Below are positions 31,492-41,280 of a stretch of 64,000 nt of DNA, piece after piece. Position 1 is the stretch's first letter; each line of letters begins with the position of its first letter. Both the position numbers and the translations under genes were made by a program. Below the pieces are notes generated by a model. That model did not search any database, had not been told where the DNA came from, and was given only the letters and a program-made list of their open reading frames with translations. The stretch is from Chionoecetes opilio (Eukaryota > Arthropoda > Malacostraca > Decapoda > Majidae), in assembly GCA_016584305.1 (NCBI GenBank), contig JACEEZ010020519.1:111028-175027 (forward strand). The letters run 5' to 3'.

Positions 31492-31566
31492 CACACAAAC
31501 CTCGATTTCCCGGACTAATAGGGGGGAGCACTGGTCCGGGAACCGCAAAAGTCCGGGAATCGCAAG

Positions 31567-31609
<43 letters not shown>

Positions 31610-32236
31610 CGATGCCATTACCCACCCCCGGACGTTTATCCTACTCTAGTATTTACTGTCCGGCAACCGACAATATCAACTACCCCGTCGCGGACTTTTA
31701 CGTCCGCTGAGCATGCAGCCACCTGGCGGGAGGCAGCAGAAAGTGTTCAATAGTCTCAAGAGACGTTCCTGCACCAGGGGCAGTGGGGGTCAGGGGACTA
31801 ACGGAGGCTGTGCATGTGAACCGTGAGTGTCGTGTGCCCAAATGTAAACAATACGACCGCTGAGCATGCTGCCACCTGACGGGAGGCAGCAGAAAGTGTT
31901 CAATAGTCTCAGAAATGTTCTTGCACCAGGGGCAGTGGGAGTCAGGTGACTGACGGAGGCTGTGCAGGTGAACCGTGAATGTTGTGTGCCCAAATGTAAA
32001 TACGACCGCTGAGCATGCTGCCACCTGGCGGGAGGCGCGGACACTGACCAGGGGTGACAGGAGACGCTCGGACCGCCGGACAACTTGGTCAATTTACGAA
32101 CAGGACTAGGCATTTCAACGTATTAAAAAAAAAAAAAAAAAAAAAAAAAATAATAATAATTGCCCGAGACTGACATATCCCCGGACCTCGGATTTTGTCC
32201 GGCAAATCCGATATCCGGGAAATCGAGGTTTGTGTG
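31492..32236. mobile_element. Tigger-like element T6, second copy
   Basis: Ends CACACAAACCTCGATTTCCC and its inverse GGAAATCGAGGTTTGTGTG with TA flanks (31490-31491, 32237-32238). A (TA)n run (31575-31606) and two tandem units of the LINE-A zinc-knuckle piece lie inside, against three in the copy at 26276. Confidence 0.8.
31698..32113 (-). pseudogene. LINE-A zinc-knuckle units (two) inside T6
   Basis: The minus-strand frames repeat FTVHLHSLRQSPDSHCPWC and SPLTPTAPGAG (shifted). They have the same 150-bp unit structure as 26523-27152. No complete protein. Confidence 0.65.
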
Positions 32237-32379
32237 TATATATGAATTATGTACATGATTATATAAAAACATCTATATACATATATCCCAATATGGTGTT
32301 CTTGCATATACACTTTTTGACAGAGGGCTGATTGGAGGGTCCTGGTTGCAGTCCATTCTTGTGTTGCTGTGCCTGGTTG

Positions 32380-33006
32380 CGCCTCCGTAAAAACTCTGTG
32401 ATCTGACGTTGACGGAGAGAGTTCATGTGGTGTGGAGAGTTCATATTGCTGCTCATAACTTGCCACTGCCTGGCGAATCAACGAACACTTCAACGCGCTG
32501 TTAGTAGTTAAGTCTTGTTCGAGGATGTGGCGTAGCCTGCAGCTCAAATCTATAACTGTCTTGATGTCGGCAATAGATAAACCCTCACGCCGCACATTGT
32601 CATCTTCCTCTTCCTCTTCAGTGCTGTCTGCTTCACCTGCCACATCATCCTCTTCCATTATCTTGTCAGCAGTCACTGCAGGAGGCTGAATCATTTCCCT
32701 AATATCCTCACCCGTTGTGCCAGCAAATCCAGCTCCAGGGATTTGCCATGCCTCTGCCACCGCCGCTTCTATCTGTGTCTCGAGTGACTGTGGGTTACCA
32801 GGCACTGCCACCTGGCGGTCCTCAGGCAAACCCTCCAAAAAGTTACACCAAGCATGATTGATAGTGGCAGGCGTAACATTGTTCCAGCAGTCTACCATTA
32901 AGTCAACTGCCTGTTTTACGTTGTACGATTTCCAATAACAAATCACTTTATGTTCTGCCTCAGTATCACCTTGCACCATATCCTTTTCCTCACATTCGCT
33001 GTCCAC
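32380..33006 (-). pseudogene. Tigger transposase C-terminus, part 2 (split gene)
   Basis: This is the downstream half of a Tigger/pogo transposase cut by hAT-like copy B. The minus-strand frame reads KVICYWKSYNVKQAVDLMVD, then CWNNVTPATINHAWCNFLEG, matching the region after the DDE domain, then an acidic tail (EEDDVAGEADSTEEEEEDDN) and a glutamine-rich end near 32380. It continues the frame of 35686-35857 once the insertion and one copy of the 8-bp duplication are ignored. The N-terminal two thirds of the transposase are not visible in the window. Confidence 0.75.
32999..33006. repeat. 8-bp target-site duplication, left (CTGTCCAC)
   Basis: CTGTCCAC precedes TAGGGTGCCAATA and is repeated exactly at 35678-35685. 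Confidence 0.9.
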
Positions 33007-35677
33007 TAGGGTGCCAATAGCGCATAGGGGTAATTTTCAAAGTCAATATTTTTTCACGTACTTTTGTGGTATTCTGCCTTGTACTTAGAAACTGTCGTGT
33101 GCAAAGTTTCAGGCTAATCGGTTGATATTTAGAGGTGGCGGATCGATCTTGAACATTTCCTCTTTTCGCCTCAGGTCATGACCACGAGAAAGAAAAACTG
33201 AAGTTTGGCTTCTTGGCCATAGTGTTCCTACTATCACAGGAGCAAAACTTCCCAGCCGTGGAGACGTTTTACGACAATTTTTCTACGCACACAAGGAAGA
33301 GAAGAAGACGGTGCAGCAGAGTGCAGCTGAGGCTGCAAAGCAGGTCCTCGACTTCTGGACACGAGCTAGGATCCCCACCATCGCAGAAACTAGCGTGAGG
33401 AGGAAGATTACTGGACTTTTCGACGAGTGGAAGATCCTGAGCAAAAGCAAGAATAACTCTGGAGTCACGCCTGCCGAAAAAACAGAAGACCTTCCAAGAA
33501 AGTCTCCCAGACCTTTTGGACATCGCCCACTCCGACGCCCTCACTCTGATGCCCAAATTCCTGAAAACAAGGAATTCCTTCTTGCCCAGCGGGAGAAGGG
33601 GAGGCGGGGTTCGATGGCTGGTCTGGACAAGAAGCTGAAAGAATCGGTTTGCCGACGTCAAAGCTCTCTCTCACGTAGCCGTCAACAGATGCCAAAAGGA
33701 GAAGAGATGGTGGAGCTGGAGTCGTCATCGTCTGAGTCATCAAGTCAGCCAACGCTGCCAACACATCGACTTCTTCTTCCGACGCCGGGGTCGCTTCTCC
33801 ACCAAAGCGATTGAGGACACGGGGCACGAAATCCGTCCTATCCCCTGATCTCGTCGGAGCCCTTGACAGAACTGGGGTCAGTAGCCGCCAAGCCCTTCGA
33901 ATTGTGGCGGCTACGGCAAGTAGCTTGGGCCACGATCCACAAGAGCTTGTGCTGAATCCCGAGTCCATTCGACAGGCAAGAGCGAAGTACAGGTCCACTT
34001 TGGCAAAGGACATCAAAGAGACTTTCAGTCCTCTTACCCCTCTTACCGTTCATTGGGATGGGAAGATCCTTCCTCAGGACGATGGCACTCGCGCCGAAAG
34101 ACTCGCCATCCTCATCACAGGAAAAGGAGTGGAGAAGGTCCTAGGAGTCCCGAAACTGCACTCCGGAACTGGTGATGCCGCCGCTACAGCTGTGTTCGAG
34201 GCTCTAGAAGACTGGGGGGTCCAGGAACGAGTCGTGGCGATGTGCTTCGACACAACCAGTGCCAACACTGGAGCCATCAATGGTGCATGCACCATCTTGC
34301 AACAGAAGATCGGCCGACCCCTCGTTTCACTTGCTTGCCGTCATCACGTCCACGAACTTGTCCTTGAGAAGGCCTTTTCTACGTGTTTGGGGTCATCTTC
34401 TGGTCCTGAGATCACCATCTTCTCTCGCTTCAAGGACTACTGGTCTTACATCAACCAGTCGGCAATAAACCCTCCCACCAACGAAGATCTGCCGGAGACT
34501 CTGGTCTCCAAGAGGGACGATCTCATTCAAGGTTTTCAAACGTCTGCTTCAGACAAAGCAGCCCCGTGACGACTATAAGGAACTCGCTGAGCTGAGCATC
34601 CTTTTCCTCGGCGGCGCTCTTCCGAAGACCTCGATCCGTAGCCCCGGAGCGCTTCATCGAGCGCGTTGGATGGCGCGTATCATTTACGCTCTGAAGATGC
34701 TCTTGTTTCGGGAGCAGCTGACTGGAGTCGTCACACCTCGAGAAATGTCAGCCCTCCAGCGGTTCTCATCGTTCGCAACCGAGATCTACGTCCTGCGATG
34801 GTTCTAATCGACGGTTCCATCCTACGCTCCCGCCGACGATCTTGGATTCGCTAAGGACATCCTTCAGTACCACGACGAAAGTATTCGGAAGGCCTGCTTC
34901 ACCACTCTGAGCCGCCATTTCTGGTACTTGAGCGAAGATCTCACTGGCCTGTCACTGTTCGACTCACGTCTCCCTGTCTCCGACAAACAAGCAATTGTAC
35001 AGGCCATTCTCTACGATGAAGGAGCCGAGGAACATGCCAAGCGAATAAACCTCCCATCATCACAAGTTCCTGCGGCAACACTGCCCTCCTTCGCCACGAA
35101 AAATTCCCTCCGCCTCTTCGAAGCTCTTGATATCAAGACCGACTTCCTGTCCGCCAACCCTCGGAAGTGGCAGGAAGAGGAATCGTACGTCGAGGCCTGC
35201 CGCCGAATCGAGGGACTTCGCGTCGTCAACGACACAGCCGAGCGAGGAGTGGCGCTCGTCCAGTCCTTCAACCTCCGGCCGACCAAAGACGAGGAACAGC
35301 GCCAGTTCCTCCTCCAAGTTGTGGAGGCCCATCGCCATCAACAGCCCGGGACCTCGAAGGCTTCCCTTCCCCGGCCAAGCCGGCCACAATGAGTGGGGTG
35401 GCTCCCCATGATACCCCCCCACCGAGGGGCTAATACTCACCAAGAGGGGGACCAGCAGCCCTGCTGGGGAAGGGATGTCCGGCTTGTCTGCTTTCAAGAG
35501 ATGACATCCCCTCCTTAATAGGCCAGTGCATAAAGGTAAATAACAAGTTGTAATCCGCCACCCCTAAATATCAACCGATTGAGGTCAAACTTTGCATACG
35601 ATGGTTTCTTGCATAGATGCACCATTACACCAAAGTAGGAAGAAAAATTCAAACTTTTGATTTTTATTGGCACCCTA
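33007..35677 (+). mobile_element. hAT-like DNA transposon, copy B (2671 bp)
   Basis: The ends are TAGGGTGCCAATA and TATTGGCACCCTA, with an exact 8-bp duplication CTGTCCAC. Subterminal inverted similarity includes TCGGTTGATATTTAGAGGTG (33118) against CCACCCCTAAATATCAACCG (35551). It inserted into a Tigger transposase gene. The interior is one plus-strand transposase pseudogene. Its ends agree with copies A and C only in TAGGGTG. Confidence 0.9.
33179..35392 (+). pseudogene. hAT-like transposase, frameshifted (copy B)
   Basis: The probable start is the ATG at 33178-33180. An early frameshift follows, then the N-terminal helical part (RARIPTIAETSVRRKITGLF) in the frame of 33311-33814. The core (33811-34569) is open for 252 residues: HWDGKILPQDDG, MCFDTTSANTG, LACRHHVHELVLEKAF, GSSSGPEITIFSRF. 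A further shift leads to DDYKELAELSILFLGG and a frame with ARWMARIIYALKML. After a stop near 34806 the last part (34928-35392) has HFWYLSEDLTGLSLFDSRLP and VVNDTAERGVALVQSF. Catalytic-type residues (Asp of HWDG, Asp of FDTT, His-His and Glu of CRHHVHE, Glu of AERG) are all kept, unlike copy A. At least three lesions make it inactive. Confidence 0.8.
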
Positions 35678-35685
35678 CTGTCCAC
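35678..35685. repeat. 8-bp target-site duplication, right (CTGTCCAC)
   Basis: Exact repeat of 32999-33006. Confidence 0.9.
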
Positions 35686-35857
35686 TAACTGCTGGATAAG
35701 TATCCTCTGTCGCCTGACGCATTGCCCTGAATTGCCGTGTAGAGTATACTGCCTTTAGAACCGATATCACTTCCTGATCAAGGGGTTGTATCAATGAGGT
35801 AGTGTTCGGCCGGTAAAAAACAAAGGTAGTGGCAGGGTGATTTGACAACAATGCGGG
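35686..35857 (-). pseudogene. Tigger transposase DDE end, part 1 (split gene)
   Basis: The minus-strand frame reads GGIPALLSNHPATTFVFYRP, then NTTSLIQPLDQEVISVLKAV. PNTTSLIQPLDQ is the hallmark of the third acidic block in Tigger/pogo DDE domains. The next residues (YSTRQFRAMRQATEDTYPA) run to the hAT-like insertion and continue at 33006. On its 5' side the sequence enters an unrelated inverted repeat at 35865. Confidence 0.75.
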
Positions 35858-35861
35858 AATC

Positions 35862-35925
35862 CCACCTTGAGCCCCCGGGTGGGGTTATGGGATTCCCGCA
35901 TTGTTGTCACATTCACCGTTAACTC
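35862..35925. repeat. Inverted repeat around CCCCCGGGTGGGG
   Basis: ACAACAATGCGGGAATCCC is answered by GGGATTCCCGCATTGTTGT 20-30 bp further on, forming a hairpin with a short GC-rich loop. It marks the 5' break of the Tigger transposase. Confidence 0.75.
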
Positions 35926-36589
35926 ACCGCGTTGTTGACGACGTCTCTCATACTGTTAGTTGTTACGTTAACTATTTAAAAATTATACACTTGCATAGTA
36001 CGTCTGCATGGTTTTATGAATGGCTTACAATTTGAGGGTAAAACAACGACTCTGTATACCTTCCTTTACATTTGGCAACGTAGCTCGTGCGACAATGTCG
36101 CCCAAGTGTCCTTGACAGCCTGTGATAACACCTGGGGAACCTGACCTGACCTCACTCCCCTATACCTGGAATGTCCTGACGGTAGTATTTATAGAACAAG
36201 GATGCCTAGCTGTTACGCCTTTGTGTGTGTGTGTGTGTGTGTATGTTTGTGTGAACGTTGATTAAAAGAAAAAAGTGAGTGCATTATAATGTAAAACACA
36301 AGCTGCAGCATCCTCCTCACTCACAGACATCCTGTTCCACCACCACAGACATCCACCATTTCCTGGTGTGGACGGGCCTTAATAAACCGTATAAATTTGT
36401 TTATTACTGACTACAGTAAATTTGCTCAAATTGTCCTCCGTTCGAAAATGTGGTATTAGGTCGCTATAGTGGGCTTTCAAAAGTGCTACGATTTTTACCT
36501 ACATCATCGTGTAGATTTCCTCATTCTAAGTATTTACCTCCCATTTCCAATTGGGGATAAATACGATCTGGTGACAAGTACGAGGGTGT
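35926..36589. other. No gene; short (GT)n and shared repeat
   Basis: Mostly unique DNA with GT repeats at 36222-36242. 36460-36560 (CTACATCATCGTGTAG, CCCATTTCCAATTGGGGA) is the same repeat as 6215-6310. Confidence 0.4.
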
Positions 36590-36735
36590 CTGGAATCGTC
36601 CAGACACCCTCTAATCTCAGGCGCCACTTTAAAACTCCTGCCTGCGCCACCACGGGCGAAGGCCGCCACAGCCCTCAAGTGAACCTCCGGGGCCTACCAT
36701 TCCACCTCTGGAGGTCACTGCCTACACGCACTATA
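36590..36735 (+). mobile_element. SINE-2 3' part
   Basis: GCCTGCGCCACCACGGGCG, then CAAGTGAACCTCCGGGGC and TCTGGAGGTCACTGCCTAC match the 30150-30295 part of SINE-2. The head is missing. A poly-A run near 36762-36777 follows. Confidence 0.7.
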
Positions 36736-36952
36736 AAATGTGTATAAAAACAATTATATATAAAAAAAAAAAAAAAAAGTATGCGTGATAGCCGTGAAAC
36801 GCGGTAGCTTGATGCACTATAGCCGAGGATTGTAGTACATTTGGGTATGCGTGATAGTCGTAAAGCGCAATAGCCGAATGCGAGATAGCCGAGGTTTGAA
36901 TGTACACACATGCATCACATAATAGTAGCTCCTGATCATGAAGGGAACTGAC

Positions 36953-37203
36953 CTTTGTGTTGATACCATAGTGACATATCAACTGCTTGGTGGCCAACAC
37001 AAGGAAAGGAACTCCATCAAATTCAAGCCGTTCCCCTTGATACTTCTCTCCTTCTTCCCACAGCAGCTTACATTCCGCTAAAGACCATGCTGAAAGTAAC
37101 ATTGTTCTGGTTATTCCTTTTTCGTGAGTAAATCTACTCACATACTCACCCTGAGTTGCCGGGTTATGAGTAAGATCCTTGAACACGTTTGTCACTGTAT
37201 ATG
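36953..37203 (-). CDS. Exon A of an unidentified host gene
   Basis: The minus-strand block ends at a GTCAGT donor in phase 0 after YGINTK. The best acceptor is ATTAACTTTCCAG just above 37203, giving 251 bp (83 codons plus two bases); the frame also stays open further upstream, so the 5' border is less certain. It encodes YTVTNVFKDLTHNPATQGEY, then HEKGITRTMLLSAWSLAECK and ERLEFDGVPFLVLATKQLIC. The sequence is not repeated elsewhere in the window and has no transposon character. It joins exon B (24356-24442) in frame across a 12.5 kb intron. I do not recognise the protein. Confidence 0.6.
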
Positions 37204-37479
37204 CTGGAAAGTTAATGAGTGGTTTCATGAGGATGGAGAGAGCCAGGGTAATTGAGGTAGTATAATTAGGTAAATCTACACATATATCATATACAGTTCG
37301 TGACGAAATGGCATGAGACCCTGAACCAATCTCCGTCCCTCCTACCCTGACACAGGTTATCACCGCTCTGCCATATCAGGAGCCAGCGATGAAGCCGCCG
37401 CTCCCTTCTGTGACATGCAGGTGTCAATTACTAGTTTATCTATCACACATGTACATCTGCCCCCGACTAAATGTGTATA

Positions 37480-38539
37480 CAGTGTCCGCAAAAAGTAACA
37501 GCCATCCCCTAGATCCCATACATAAACATGAAGGCTCCATTAATAAAACAACCAAATTAGGCCAAACTAACTCTTTAATAGTATTTTGTCATTACAGTAT
37601 TTGGTCCCTTAGATTTCAGGACCATTTCAATGCGTTTTGACATTGAGTCTGATAGGTCTTTGAAGAAATCAAATTCATTGCCTCGTTTCCACTCCAATAC
37701 AATGTTTTTCATTTAGTTGATGAGACTCGGTGCAGATGATGTGTTACGTGTTGCTAGGCGGTTTTTCACGATGTTCCTGATGTTTTCAATAGGATTAAGG
37801 TCAGGGGAATTTCCTGGCCAATCCAATACCTTAATTTTTTTTCCACCTAGCCACTTCCTGACTCTTTTTGCAACATGGCAAGAGGCTCCATCTTGCATGA
37901 AATGTTTTTTTAATGTTGGCATGTTGAGGTCCTTTTGCAATCTGTGTTGTATCATCTGTTCAGCCACCTCTCCCAGCAATGATGGATGTTTTATTTTGAG
38001 CTCATTGGTAGTGATCTGTGGGTCCTTCATGACTTCTCGCTTCGAGTCTATCTGTGGTCTTGCTAGTCTTCTTTGGCCTTCCAGAACACTTTTTACGTAA
38101 TGGAACAGTGGGAGGTGGGAGGTCCCGCGCAGCCACCACGAGACGCCTGATACTCCTTTCTCCTCATGCTGTCCTTGCAATTTCTTGAGTGGAGACATTA
38201 TCAGCTTTCCAGGCTAAAATTCGTGCTTTTTCCTCTATGGATAAGTTGGTAGAACCCATGCCAGTGCTTTGGGTTGAAAAATAATGCAGCTAGAAAATTG
38301 TGGGCGAAAATAGAGGATTCACCACGGGAGCAGGGTGTAACATTCCTCCTCCTGTTGAAGCTCAGACAGCACTGGTGTGACATTTAGCCCACCCAGTCAT
38401 CCCCCACACACTTCTCGCATCCTGTGACGATGCCAGACGTACGATCAAACACGAGCTGTGGAGGGAATCACAACGCAACGCCGACCCACCCAAATAACTT
38501 ATTTTAGCGTCGCCTGGCCATTACTTTTTGCAGACACTG
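37480..38539 (-). mobile_element. Tc1-like transposon, internally deleted
   Basis: Ends CAGTGTCCGCAAAAAGTAAC and GTTACTTTTTGCGGACACTG (right end with two changes) are flanked by TA (37478-37479, 38540-38541). One minus-strand transposase pseudogene is inside. The TIRs differ from those of the Tc1 palindrome at 5037. Confidence 0.85.
37713..38259 (-). pseudogene. Tc1-like transposase, frameshifted and internally deleted
   Basis: It starts MGSTNLSIEEKARILAWKAD at 38259 with a first HTH (STQEIARTA). A frameshift leads to KDPQITTNELKIKHPSLLGE and EQMIQHRLQKDLNMP, the second HTH of Tc1 proteins. The sequence then jumps to HFMQDGASCHVAKRVRKWL and DWPGNSPDLNPIENIRNIVK, which hold the second and third acids of the catalytic triad. 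About 100 residues with the first catalytic aspartate are missing. Intact Tc1 transposases are about 340 residues, and this is about 180. Confidence 0.8.
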
Positions 38540-38569
38540 TAGTAATGAGCAAGTAATGTTTCTACTAGG

Positions 38570-38640
38570 GGTGTGGAGTCGGATTTAAAAAATTCCGACT
38601 CTGACTCCGACTCCACCCTCCCCCTCCCCCTCCCTCTCTT
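38570..38640. repeat. TCCGACTC-rich MITE end
   Basis: TAGGGGTGTGGAGTCGGATT is followed by TCCGACTCTGACTCCGACTC and a CCCTCC run. It looks like one terminus of a hAT-type MITE; no partner end was found. Confidence 0.4.
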
Positions 38641-38964
38641 CTGCAGTACAGTAGTAGACTTTCTGCATTACATATTTTTAAGTTCATCCATATTATTACT
38701 GTATATAATATCGTAAATTAATAGAACTGATCAGTGAATTCTAATAACTTATCATTCTGTTGTTTGTAATTGATGTTTAATTAAGGCAGTTGCGTGCGTA
38801 AGGATGTCACCCGGTAAAGATTTTTGGCGAACACTATATAGGGGGCTCATGCCGATGTTCCCTGGTACCTATGTTCCCGGCCTCCTAAGAGGTACCTTTG
38901 TTCTCCGGTACTGATGTTCCCCGCCTCCTATGAGGTACCGATATTCCCCGGTATCTTAAGGTGC

Positions 38965-39465
38965 CAATATTTAGGTTAGGTTAGGTTCAAAGGGTTCAAC
39001 AAGTGTAGGTTCAAAAGGTTAAAAAAATTAGGTTCAAAGGGTTAAAAAAATTAGGTTCAAAGGGTTAAAGGAATTTAAATTTGAAAAAATGGTTCAAAGG
39101 GTTAAAAACATTTAGGTTCAAAGGGTAAAAAAAAATTAGGATCAAATGGTTCAAGAAATTTAGGTTCAAAGGTTTCAAACAATTTAATTTTAAAGGGTTA
39201 AACAAAATTTTTTAAACAAAAGGCTCAAGGGTTTTTAAAAATTTAGACTCAGTTTAAAAACTTAGGTTCAAAGGGTTAAAAAATGTAGGTTCAAAGGATT
39301 GAAAAGTTTAGGCTCAAAGGGTTCAAAACATTTAGGTTCAAAGGGTTCAACAAATTTAGGTTCAAAGGGTTCAACAAATTTAGGTTGTGTTACAAAAATA
39401 GGTTCAAGGGGTTCAAAAACTTTGGGTTCAGAGGGTTCAAAAGGGTTGAAAAAATTTACAGAGAT
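38965..39465. repeat. 24-bp tandem array
   Basis: Imperfect units of TTAGGTTCAAAGGGTT(C/A)AA type, about 20 copies. The left part is more degenerate than the right. Confidence 0.85.
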
Positions 39466-39474
39466 AACAGGAAA

Positions 39475-40285
39475 CATCGGCACTGGGGAATATAGGTACC
39501 TCATAGGTGCCGGGGAACTTCGGCACCAGGAAACATAGGTACCTCATAGGTGCCGGGGAACTTCGGCACCAGGAAACAGGTACCTCATAGATGCCGGGGA
39601 ACTTCGGCACCAGGAAACATAGGTACCTCATAGGTGCCGGGGAACTTCGGCACCAGGAAACAGGTACCTCATAGATGCCGGGGAACTTCGGCACCGGGGA
39701 ACATAGGTACCTCATAGGTGCCGGGGAACTTCGGCACCAGGAAACATAGGTACCTCATAGGTGCCGGGGAACTTCGGCACCAGGAAACATAGGTACCTCA
39801 TAGGTGCCGGGGAACTTCGGCACCAGGAAACATAGGTACCTCATAGGTGCCGGGGAACTTCGGCACCAGGAAACATAGGTACCTCATAGATGCCGGGGAA
39901 CTTCGGCACCGGGGAACATAGGTACCTCATAGGTGCCGGGGAACTTCGGCACCAGGAAACATAGGTACCTCATAGGTGCCGGGGAACTTCGGCACCGGGG
40001 AACATAGGTACCTCATAGGTGCCGGGGAACTTCGGCACTGGGGAACATAGGTACCTCATAGGTGCCGGGGAACTTCGGCACTGGGGAACATAGGTACCTC
40101 ATAGGTGCCGGGGAACTTCGGCACCGGGAAACATCGGCACCGGGGTACAGAGGTACCTCATAGGTGACGGGAAACTTCGGCAACGGGGAGCATAGGTACC
40201 TCATAGGTGCCGGGGAGCTTCAGCACCGGGGAACATCGGCACTGGGGTACAAAGGTACCTCATAGGTGCCGGGGAACACCGGTAC
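39475..40285. repeat. 43-bp tandem array
   Basis: Units contain CATAGGTACCTCATAGGTGC then CGGGGAACTTCGGCACCAGG. About 18 copies differ by a few substitutions (AGATGCC, CACTGGGG) and occasional 2-bp deletions. The unit itself contains the GTTCCCCGG motif (inverted) seen at the element's left edge. Confidence 0.9.
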
Positions 40286-40299
40286 GCACCCCTATATAG

Positions 40300-41280
40300 G
40301 TACCGTATATATATAATTTTGTAAAAACGGGACATTCATCAAAGAATTATCAAAACGCGGGAGATTACAGTCCGGCCGTAAGGTTCAATTGTTTACATCA
40401 TATCATTTTATTAATTATGTTACCATCTATTTATAAGAGATTAATTGAGAATTAAACTAATTGACCCCTCAACAATGTTACCGGGTTCACAACAATCGCT
40501 GACCCAGCAGTAATGCAACTGGATAAAGCCGGTAATACAATGTGCCACACCCATACCTATGCCTTAACATCGCTCAGTCACACGCCTAGCACGCTCACGT
40601 GGCATAAGAAAATGTACCTAATCATGTTACAAAAATGTGTAATACCTGTTAGACCTGTGAAGCTTTTCCACGTGAAAGATGCTTGCACAACGTGATAGCT
40701 CACTTGACACAACAACAAAGTGGTATATAAAAATGAGAATTTAGTACACTGGGATAGAAAACAATGGGGTTTAGGTAATCAGGCAAGGGATTCTCCAGAG
40801 CCACAGCAGACTGCGACTGGTCAGAGAACTTGAGTTCAGAGAAGGTATTAGTAACAAAAGATATTCTAGAGAATGTTAAATTCTGAAGAGATTTGAGTGG
40901 AAACAATCTAGTGGAGACATTTCTTGTAAAAGCTTCATGGAAGCATAACAAAAACCAACAATTGCAGTGACCAGAAACCTGTTGATAGGAAGTTCCGTAA
41001 GGGCAAACGACGGCCACACGATGATCGCTCATAAAGAAAATTATTGATATCCATGAAGCGCTTGATGACAAATGATTTGAAGAATCAAGTGTTTATACGG
41101 ACTAAATGTGTCAGTTGGACTACCTTAAAAAAAATGTTAAATTCACATATGCCATCTGAAATAGGAAGGAAGGTAAATTGTGAAAATGTAAATAGATCCC
41201 CTAGTCGGCCAGATGCATAGAGACAGATCGTCAGCCACTAAAACTAGAGATGATAGTAAGTCCAGTGATATAAATGTCTG
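40300..41280. other. No gene recognised
   Basis: A minus-strand frame at 40700-41071 (123 codons) is the longest open stretch. It has no recognisable domain, splice border or repeat match in the window, so I do not call it a gene. Confidence 0.4.

Larger units (their letters stand above)
38835..40298. repeat. Tandem-repeat element with inverted TATATAGGGG ends
   Basis: The left edge is TATATAGGGGGCTCATGCC then GATGTTCCCTGGTACC; the right edge is the inverse (GGGGAACACCGG, then CACCCCTATATA). Between them are two tandem arrays: about 24-bp units of the type TTAGGTTCAAAGGGTTCAAC (38965-39465) and about 18 copies of a 43-bp unit containing GGTACCTCATAGGTGCCGGG (39475-40285). Long open frames here are by-products of the periodicity. 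Confidence 0.75.

Noticed and set aside
39268..40204. Repeat proteins (EPFEPK, PVPKFPG)
   Set aside because: They follow the 24-bp and 43-bp tandem units; no start context, no domain and no splice signal.
39475..40285. CRISPR array
   Set aside because: The units are contiguous with no unique spacers, in a eukaryotic context.
40700..41071. 123-codon minus-strand gene
   Set aside because: No domain, repeat match, splice border or start context; length is within chance for AT-rich DNA.
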